From Xanthobacteraceae bacterium (GTDB taxonomy: Bacteria > Pseudomonadota > Alphaproteobacteria > Rhizobiales > Xanthobacteraceae), in the NCBI GenBank assembly GCA_030039655.1, contig JASHVC010000720.1, forward strand, positions 1 through 10,536: 10,536 nt of DNA. Reading direction: 5' to 3'. The notes beneath the pieces are model-generated. The model was not told the DNA's origin and made no database searches. It saw only the letters and a list, made by a program, of their open reading frames with translations. The position numbers and the translations under genes were made by a program. This document shows, piece by piece, positions 5,534-10,536 of this stretch (within the stretch, counting starts at the first letter, position 1; each line of letters opens with the position of its first letter).

Positions 5534-7597
5534 GTGCGTAAGTTCGTTTTGGAGGTTGCGGTCGCCGTTACGTTTGTGGGTGCGCAACAGGCGTTTGCGG
5601 CCGACCTTATTCTGGCGACCAAGGCGCCGCCGGCCAGTGCGCAAGCCGCGCCGGATTGGACCGGCTGGTATATCGGCGGCCATCTCGGCGACGCGTGGGG
5701 CACCTCGAATTGGACGGCCTCGAATGTGGGGGCGCCCTTCGCCTCAGGATCGATCGACCTTTACCAGCCATTTAACGGCTTCACCGGCGACGGCAGCTAC
5801 TTCGGCGGTGTTCAGGTCGGCTACGACCATATGCTGCCGAACCGTTTCCTCATCGGCGGCGTGGCCGATGCGTCGTTTCCGAGCTTCCCTAATCTCTCGG
5901 GCATTTCGATCGGCGGCACTTCTTTGCTTTCATCGCCGATGGGCGAGGAGAGCTACAGTGAGACGGTGCTCTCTTTCGGTACGGTCCGCGGCCGCATCGG
6001 CTACGCTCCGGGAAATTGGCTCTTTTATGCCACCGGCGGTTTCGCCTGGACCTACGACCAACTGACGCTGACGCAGCTCGCCAGTGGCGCGGCCGAATCT
6101 CCGTTCTTGTGGCGCTTGGGTTGGGCGGCAGGCGCCGGCGTCGAGGTTCCGATCGCGCCCCATTGGACAGCGAGCTTCGAGTATTTGTTCACCGAATACG
6201 GCAAGAGCAACGTGTCGCTTCCTGATGCTGCGCAGACGTTTGTTTCCGACATCACCCAGCAGGAATTGCGGGCCGGCTTGAACTATCGCTTTGGCGCCGA
6301 CGCAACACCATCGAGTGCAACGGCGTCGGCAACGCCAAGCGCGGACAACATCAACTTCCACGGCCAGACAACGGCGACGTGGCAGGGCTATCCGTCGTTC
6401 CGATCCCCCTATACGGGTCCTAACAGCTTGCCCGGAACCGGCGAGGGGCGCGAGACCGCCGACGCCACGCTCTATGCCGGCCTTCGGCTTTGGCAGGGCG
6501 CCGAATTGTGGATCAACGGCGAGATCGATCAGGGCTTCGGTCTTGCCGACACTCACGGCGCCGCTGGGTTTCCCAGCGCCGAAGCTTACAAGCTCGGCGA
6601 AGATTATCCGTATGCGCGCGTGCCGCGCTATTTCATCCGGCAGACGATCAATCTCGGCGGCGACAGCGAAAAGGTCGACGCCGACATCAATCAGTTCGCC
6701 GAGTCGCAGGCGGCGAACCGCCTTGTGCTGACAATCGGCAAGTTCTCGGTGGTCGACATTTTCGACACCAACAAATACGCCAATAACCCGAAAAGCGATT
6801 TTCTCAACTGGTCGGTGGTCAACGCAGCCACGTTCGACTACGCGGCCGACGCCTGGGCCTACACGTACGGTGCCGCCGCCGAATGGTATCAGGGGCACTG
6901 GACATTCCGTGCGGGAATCTTCGACCTTTCCGCAACGCCCACCGGCGGCATCAGCCCCAACGGCGTCAACCTCGATCCGACGTTCGATCAGTTTCAGATG
7001 GTCGGGGAGATCGAGGATCGCTACGAGCTGTGGGGGCAGCCGGGAGCGATCAAGGTCACGGGCTTTCTAAGCCGCGGCCGCGCGGGTGATTATGCCGACG
7101 CCATCGCGCTCGCCGCGATCACCGGCGAGCCTGCCGACATCGACGCCGTGCGCAAGTACACCAGTCGGCCTGGTGTCAGCATCAATCTGCAGCAACAGAT
7201 AACCGAGACCATCGGCGTGTTCGCCCGCGCTGGTTGGGCCGACGGCAATGTCGAACCGTGGGATTTCACCGACGTCGACCGCACCGTCACGGCTGGCGTC
7301 TCGGTTTCGGGCAAGCAATGGGGCAGACCCGACGATACGGTGGGCTTCGCCGGCGTCATCAATGATATCAGCAAGATCCACCAGGAATTTCTCAACGACG
7401 GCGGGCTTGGCATTCTGGTCGGCGATGGGCAGCTAACGAATCCTGGGCTCGAAGAGATCATCGAGACTTATTACAGCTACGCGCTCTCGTCCTCGACCAA
7501 GCTCACGGCCGACTATCAGCTTATCGTCAATCCCAGCTACAACACCGACCGCGGGCCGGTGAATGTTTTCAGCGGCCGGTTCCACTGGCAATTTTGA
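5534..7597 (+). CDS. two-barrel outer membrane porin: Omp25-like barrel fused to OprB-type porin
   Basis: A 687-residue outer membrane protein with a signal peptide (cleavage near AFA-A, residues 20-24) and a GTG start (MRKFVLEV) preceded by a G-rich ribosome site. Residues 25-254 form a small barrel of the Omp25/OmpA-like alphaproteobacterial family: WTGWYIGGHLG near the mature N terminus, GTVRGRIGY, YATGGFAW, and a closing strand LRAGLNYRFG. A Ser/Ala/Thr-rich linker (255-271) leads to a second part of about 415 residues (272-687) that resembles carbohydrate-selective OprB porins, with FHGQTTATWQGYPSF, an ETADATLYAGLRLW strand, GKFSVVDIFDTNKYANNP, and a C-terminal aromatic residue (FHWQF) as used for outer membrane insertion. 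Similar Omp25-OprB fusions are, to my knowledge, present in other alphaproteobacteria as carbohydrate porins. The substrate cannot be told. It is convergent with copD and divergent from dmeR. A Glu at position 7 inside the signal peptide is unusual. Confidence 0.85.
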   Translation: MRKFVLEVAVAVTFVGAQQAFAADLILATKAPPASAQAAPDWTGWYIGGHLGDAWGTSNWTASNVGAPFASGSIDLYQPFNGFTGDGSYFGGVQVGYDHMLPNRFLIGGVADASFPSFPNLSGISIGGTSLLSSPMGEESYSETVLSFGTVRGRIGYAPGNWLFYATGGFAWTYDQLTLTQLASGAAESPFLWRLGWAAGAGVEVPIAPHWTASFEYLFTEYGKSNVSLPDAAQTFVSDITQQELRAGLNYRFGADATPSSATASATPSADNINFHGQTTATWQGYPSFRSPYTGPNSLPGTGEGRETADATLYAGLRLWQGAELWINGEIDQGFGLADTHGAAGFPSAEAYKLGEDYPYARVPRYFIRQTINLGGDSEKVDADINQFAESQAANRLVLTIGKFSVVDIFDTNKYANNPKSDFLNWSVVNAATFDYAADAWAYTYGAAAEWYQGHWTFRAGIFDLSATPTGGISPNGVNLDPTFDQFQMVGEIEDRYELWGQPGAIKVTGFLSRGRAGDYADAIALAAITGEPADIDAVRKYTSRPGVSINLQQQITETIGVFARAGWADGNVEPWDFTDVDRTVTAGVSVSGKQWGRPDDTVGFAGVINDISKIHQEFLNDGGLGILVGDGQLTNPGLEEIIETYYSYALSSSTKLTADYQLIVNPSYNTDRGPVNVFSGRFHWQF

Positions 7598-7616
7598 TGA
7601 GTCGTGAGGGCGCGCC

Positions 7617-8930
7617 CTATTTGGCGTCGACCACGATCGGGGCGGTGAGGTTGAGGCGGTTATTGGGACCGAGCACGGCGCCGACCGACACCATCCAGAT
7701 GCCCGACTCCGGAAGCTGAATTCCGTCGACGTGCCACACGCCGTCTGGGTCTTTGCTGGCGGCGCGCGTGGTTGGCTTGCTTCCTGGCGTGGGAGCGGTG
7801 AGTGTCAGCGTCACACCTAGCGCAGCCAGCGTTTCGAGATCGTCATTCCAGAGATGGATCGTTACGTTCGCCGTGCCCACATGGCCGGGTTCGATCATGA
7901 CGTCAGCCATGCCGTCCACGCCGTGAAGGTGCTGGAACGATGCGTCGGCTGGGATAGGTCCTTCGCTCTCGTGGTGATGGGCGTGACTGCCGGGCGGCAA
8001 TGTTCCGAGCGCGGCGACAATGGCAATGATCGCGGCGCCCATAGCCGCTTCGGCCGCCGCATTGCGGCTGAGTTGCCGCCGCGCATTCTGTGCGACCGCC
8101 ACATCCAGATTTTCGACGAGCTTCGGTGTCAGCCGCAGCCGATTGAAAGCCGCGACGCCGACCATGGCGAAGAACAACGCAATCTTGATCAGGAGCAGAT
8201 GGCCGTATTTCGTTTCAGTCAGCGCATCGACGCTGCCGGAGAGATACCAGGTGTTGACGATGCCGGTGAGCAGGATCGTGGCGACGCTTACGATGCCGAG
8301 TGTCGAGAAGCGCAGCGTCGCGGCGCGGGCCACCGCGAGCGCGTCCGCATCCTGTCTCGCCATCGCGAGCAGCAGCGCCAGCGGAACAAGTGCGCCGACC
8401 CAGGCAGCCGCCGCGATTAGATGCAAGGTGTCGGCGATCGGATGAATAATGCCTTCCATGCCCTGGCCGCCGATGGCATGGCCCGCCCATGCCAGGCTGC
8501 CCGCGAACGCTGCGGCCACGACGACCGCTGCCGCCTTGAGCCATGCTGATCGGACGCCCTGCGGCGACAGGAAGGAAATGCACACGCCGGCAAGCGCGCA
8601 AGCCAGGACGAAGCGCAGGAGCCAGTCATTGCCGAAATCGGTCTGCGACAGCACGGTCCAGAGTACGTCCTGCGCGTAGACGTCTGCCACGGACTGCCCG
8701 CTCATGGATGCCGCCGTGAGCACGAGCCACGCTGCGCCCGAGACCAGGGCGAATGCGAGACTCAGCCACGCGATCCATCGCAGCCGTGCGAGAAGAGTGC
8801 GCGCAAGCGTGTCGTTCGCGGCCTTGCACAAAGCCGGGCCGGCAACGATGGCGACGAAAAAGACGATCCCCGCCGCCATGATCGTTGCGGCGAAGTGAAT
8901 GGCGCGTTCGAAGATCAGCGCGTCGTTCAA
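7617..8930 (-). CDS. copD: CopD-family copper resistance membrane protein with C-terminal YtkA-like domain
   Basis: A 437-residue inner membrane protein with about eight membrane segments in residues 5-310. Conserved CopD segments are AGHAIGGQ (149-156), ADTLHLIAAAAWVGALVPL (166-184) and KYGHLLLIKIALFF (241-254) followed by FNRLRLTP. The family is linked to copper uptake into or across the cytoplasmic membrane together with CopC. A short His-rich linker (GSHAHHHESEG, 314-324) leads to a soluble beta-sandwich-like tail (about 330-437) resembling YtkA/FixH-type domains, as also fused in Bacillus YcnJ; this assignment is by pattern only. It begins with TTG at 8930, overlapping the copC stop (TTGA), so it is probably translationally coupled. 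The next in-frame ATG would remove part of the first membrane segment. No independent promoter is seen. Confidence 0.88.
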   Translation of the reverse strand: MNDALIFERAIHFAATIMAAGIVFFVAIVAGPALCKAANDTLARTLLARLRWIAWLSLAFALVSGAAWLVLTAASMSGQSVADVYAQDVLWTVLSQTDFGNDWLLRFVLACALAGVCISFLSPQGVRSAWLKAAAVVVAAAFAGSLAWAGHAIGGQGMEGIIHPIADTLHLIAAAAWVGALVPLALLLAMARQDADALAVARAATLRFSTLGIVSVATILLTGIVNTWYLSGSVDALTETKYGHLLLIKIALFFAMVGVAAFNRLRLTPKLVENLDVAVAQNARRQLSRNAAAEAAMGAAIIAIVAALGTLPPGSHAHHHESEGPIPADASFQHLHGVDGMADVMIEPGHVGTANVTIHLWNDDLETLAALGVTLTLTAPTPGSKPTTRAASKDPDGVWHVDGIQLPESGIWMVSVGAVLGPNNRLNLTAPIVVDAK

Positions 8931-9292
8931 TTCGATTGAGCCCCACCTACCTGGAAGGTGAAGGTCCCTTCGGTCGTATGAGTGTCAACCGAGAGCGCGT
9001 GCCAGTGGACCCGGTAGGTTCCGGGCGAAAGCGGCTTGAGCGCGACCCGCATGCTGTTGCCGTTGATGTTGGGCTTACCCTCATCAACGCGCCCGCCACT
9101 CCCGTCAAATACTTCGACGGTGCTGAAGAGCGCCTCGAGATTTTGCGTGAACCACAACGTGATGTCACGCGGCGCGGTCGGCACCGTGGCGCCAACCGCC
9201 GGACTTGCATGATCGAGATGGGCGTGGGCTTGGGCGCCGGTAGCTACCAGTGCCGTGAGGAAAAGCGATACGATGATGATGAGCGGGCGCAC
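8927..9292 (-). CDS. copC: CopC periplasmic copper-binding protein
   Basis: A 121-residue secreted cupredoxin-like protein. The signal peptide (RPLIIIVSLFLTALVATGAQ) is cut after AQA, giving the mature N terminus HAHLDHASPAVGA with His at position 1, the classic Cu(II) ligand. The other ligands fit D103 and H105 in SVDTHTTEG. There is no Met-rich loop, so the protein should bind Cu(II) only and lack the Cu(I) site of Pseudomonas CopC. The beta-strand pattern LKPLSPGTYRVHWHALS and GTFTFQV is standard. The GTG at 9292 is chosen as start because it places the signal peptide at the N terminus and has AAGGA about 9 bases before it; the open frame continues to an ATG at 9427 but would add 45 basic residues. 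It is the first gene of the copC-copD operon and probably hands copper to CopD. Confidence 0.9.
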   Translation of the reverse strand: MRPLIIIVSLFLTALVATGAQAHAHLDHASPAVGATVPTAPRDITLWFTQNLEALFSTVEVFDGSGGRVDEGKPNINGNSMRVALKPLSPGTYRVHWHALSVDTHTTEGTFTFQVGGAQSN

Positions 9293-9311
9293 TTTGCTGT
9301 TCCTTGAGCGG

Positions 9312-9325
9312 CTCCGTATACGGAG
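9312..9325. promoter_or_regulatory. perfect 14-bp palindrome upstream of copC, candidate operator
   Basis: CTCCGTATACGGAG is a complete palindrome located 19 bases ahead of the copC GTG start. The centre contains TATACG, which could be part of a -10 box on the minus strand, though no clear -35 partner was found. Location and perfect symmetry suggest a dimeric regulator controlling copCD. It does not match the G-tract operators of CsoR-type proteins or a CueR-type site as I know them. Confidence 0.4.
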
Positions 9326-9352
9326 ATTGCTCTTCAGGTAATGCAGTTGACG

Positions 9353-9381
9353 GTCACATTCGCGCGTCAGGGCCGTATAAA
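9353..9381 (+). promoter_or_regulatory. possible promoter for the DUF2946-like gene
   Basis: GTCACA (9353-9358, four of six bases of the -35 consensus) and TATAAA (9376-9381, five of six of the -10 consensus) are separated by 17 bases. Transcription would begin near 9388, leaving a leader of about 105 bases before the ATG at 9494. This lies in the divergent copC intergenic region. Support is from base matching only. Confidence 0.3.
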
Positions 9382-9493
9382 CCCCGCCCCAGGCAAGTAA
9401 TTCCAAATTTGTCCGCATCAAGTTCACGGAAATAGGTATTGCTCCAACGCGGGCACGCGCGTATTTTGCGGGTGGTGGGGATGGGCGGGTACG

Positions 9494-9883
9494 ATGTTGC
9501 GTGTTGCTCGTAAGGTTTTGCGACGCGTATTAGTCTGCGCCCTGGCTTACGGGCTGGCCCTCCAGGGCCTAATTATTTCATGGGATGCGGCTCAAGCTGC
9601 CCTCGGTACGGCGGATAGTGCGGCGTTTTCCGAATTCACGCTGTGCAGCCACGGCGCCACCGGTCCAACACTGCCGGGCACGCTACCCCAAGGCCCCGTC
9701 AGCGATAATAACTGCATATTCTGTATCGTCGGTGCGGTCTATGTGAACTGTGCGCCTGCTTCGGCGCCGCACGTAGTTCACATCATCATCACCGAGAAGG
9801 TGGCGCGATTTGCCGCACCGCGTTTGCTTGCGCCTTTGGTCAACCAAAGCGCCTGGCCGCGCGGCCCTCCAGCCGCGGCTTAA
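9494..9883 (+). CDS. small secreted Cys-containing protein, DUF2946-like
   Basis: A 129-residue protein with a basic N terminus and a hydrophobic stretch (10-30), a probable signal peptide or anchor ending near AAQA (32-35). The mature part has LCSHGATGP (50-58), a pair NNCIFC (72-77) and a further Cys at 86, with the tail WPRGPPAAA. The order LC-x-HG, CxxC and a closing RxPPA matches the pattern of the DUF2946 family, small exported proteins often found next to copper genes. The function is unknown; binding of copper by the Cys/His groups is only a guess. It is divergent from copC, separated by 201 bases. The ribosome site is weak (GGGCGGG). The ATG at 9494 is the only start that retains the signal segment. 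Confidence 0.7.
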   Translation: MLRVARKVLRRVLVCALAYGLALQGLIISWDAAQAALGTADSAAFSEFTLCSHGATGPTLPGTLPQGPVSDNNCIFCIVGAVYVNCAPASAPHVVHIIITEKVARFAAPRLLAPLVNQSAWPRGPPAAA

Positions 9884-9961
9884 GCAAGCTCGGCTGTAAG
9901 CTTTTGCGCCGTGCGGGCCGTACTGCGGCTCTTTCACCTCGCTCTTGAAGCTGAACGCCGA

Positions 9962-9988
9962 GCGCCATCGGGCGCCGCCTCTGCGGCG
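9962..9988 (+). other. GC-rich hairpins between the DUF2946-like gene and the next gene
   Basis: CGCCGC (9973-9978) and GCGGCG (9983-9988) pair perfectly around a CTCT loop. An alternative stem, GCGCC/GGCGC (9962-9966 and 9971-9975), overlaps it. No T tract follows, so an intrinsic terminator is doubtful, but the position, 80-105 bases after the DUF2946-like stop, is fitting. The two stems are mutually exclusive. Confidence 0.25.
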
Positions 9989-10028
9989 TGCCGAACTGCA
10001 AGCGTTCACTCTCGCATGCGAGGCAACC

Positions 10029-10536
10029 ATGTCACTTCCGCTCTTGAAAGCGCGGGGACCGGCTCATGAAGCCGTTCTAGCCGCGCGTCTACTTACGGCA
10101 ACAATTGCGTTGGCCGGATTATCCACGGCAGCGACGGCAGCCGATATGCCGATGAAGGCGCCCCAACCACCTACCGTCTATCAATGGACTGGCTGTTACA
10201 TCGGCATCAACGGCGGTGCAGGCGCCAGCGCGTCGGACTTCAACGCCAGTGTCGGTACGGGAACCTACTTGACCGGGACCGATCCTGCGACGGTGGGCGG
10301 CGACGGAGGTGGATCGGCGAACCAAACCAAATTCGTCGGCGGCGGTCAGCTAGGCTGCAACTGGCAGACCAACACTGTCGTGTTCGGCGTCGAAGGCGAC
10401 TTCGACTATTTCCATAGCGACGCGAGTTTCTACAACAACACCAACACGCTGGCGGACGGAGTAACGACTTTTGTGGCCGGTCAATCACTCTCGACCAATT
10501 ACCTAGCGACCGTACGTCCGCGCATCGGCGTCGCTG
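10029..10536 (+). CDS. Omp25-like outer membrane beta-barrel protein (3' partial)
   Basis: An open frame runs from ATG 10029 to the window edge without a stop (169 codons visible). It has GAGG five bases before the ATG. Signal peptide: a long n-region, then LLTATIALAGLSTAATA (21-37), cut before ADMPMKAP. Mature part: QWTGCYIGINGGAG (52-65), KFVGGGQLGCNWQ (101-113), VVFGVEGDFDYF (117-128) and LATVRPRIGVA near the visible end. These are hallmarks of alphaproteobacterial Omp25/Omp31 and Bradyrhizobium-type porin-family barrels. The two Cys residues (56 and 110) lie in neighbouring strands, a pairing frequently seen in this family. The full protein would be about 230-280 residues. A role as an abundant outer membrane structural or adhesion protein is typical. 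The first barrel of the large porin at 5534 is a relative. Confidence 0.85.
   Translation, partial: MSLPLLKARGPAHEAVLAARLLTATIALAGLSTAATAADMPMKAPQPPTVYQWTGCYIGINGGAGASASDFNASVGTGTYLTGTDPATVGGDGGGSANQTKFVGGGQLGCNWQTNTVVFGVEGDFDYFHSDASFYNNTNTLADGVTTFVAGQSLSTNYLATVRPRIGVA

Noticed and set aside
5930..6898. Long open frame (322 residues) on the minus strand inside the porin gene
   Set aside because: It is antisense to a well-supported porin, its protein is rich in Arg/Val/Gly without motifs, and such frames are common opposite GC-rich genes.
7607..7618. Perfect palindrome AGGGCGCGCCCT between the convergent porin and copD stops, considered as a bidirectional terminator
   Set aside because: It has no room for a loop and lacks T tracts on either side; a 12-bp GC palindrome can arise by chance in such DNA.
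7854..8420. Plus-strand open frame of 188 residues opposite copD
   Set aside because: Antisense shadow; Arg/Gln/Asp-rich composition with no motif.
8927..9427. Longer copC reading frame starting at 9427
   Set aside because: It would bury the signal peptide behind 45 residues and cover the palindrome; GTG 9292 fits a secreted CopC.

Overview
The window looks like a chromosomal piece of a GC-rich alphaproteobacterium, probably of the order Hyphomicrobiales (Bradyrhizobium/Beijerinckia-like). The signs are an Omp25-type barrel joined to an OprB-type porin, a dmeRF nickel/cobalt operon as known from rhizobia, and an ETFB-lysine methyltransferase-like gene of alphaproteobacterial type. This placement is inferred from protein families only.

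Left part (2-1420, +): the 3' part of a secreted zinc-dependent S1/P1 nuclease, cut by the window edge, with an unusual extension of about 240 residues that I cannot assign. A gene-free stretch follows (1421-1866). Next come two unrelated class I SAM-dependent methyltransferases in the same direction: an AT-richer one (1867-3081) and an ETFB-K/METTL20-like one (about 3166-4005). The second lacks a normal start codon where homology demands one, and its 3' end runs into the opposite gene, so it may be damaged or carry sequence errors.

Middle (3827-5366, -): a dmeR-dmeF operon, with an RcnR/CsoR-family Ni/Co sensor (H3, C35, H60 and H64 all present) and a CDF-family divalent metal exporter with a long His-rich cytoplasmic loop. 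A G6-tract operator lies inside a recognisable promoter ahead of dmeR. A two-barrel outer membrane porin (5534-7597, +) is divergent from it, and three TGTCAC repeats lie in the shared upstream region.

Right part: a copC-copD copper operon on the minus strand (7617-9292), the two genes overlapping at TTGA, with a perfect 14-bp palindrome just ahead of copC. Divergent from it is a small secreted DUF2946-like Cys-containing protein (9494-9883, +), a family often found beside copper genes. The window ends inside an Omp25-like outer membrane protein (10029 to the edge).

The right two thirds thus combine Ni/Co efflux, copper handling and outer membrane barrels and can be read as a metal-homeostasis neighbourhood. 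No RNA genes, insertion sequences, CRISPR arrays or phage genes were seen. I found no clearly new multi-gene system. The points most worth following are the nuclease extension, the two-barrel porin, the irregular ends of the ETFB-K-like methyltransferase gene, and the operator candidates.
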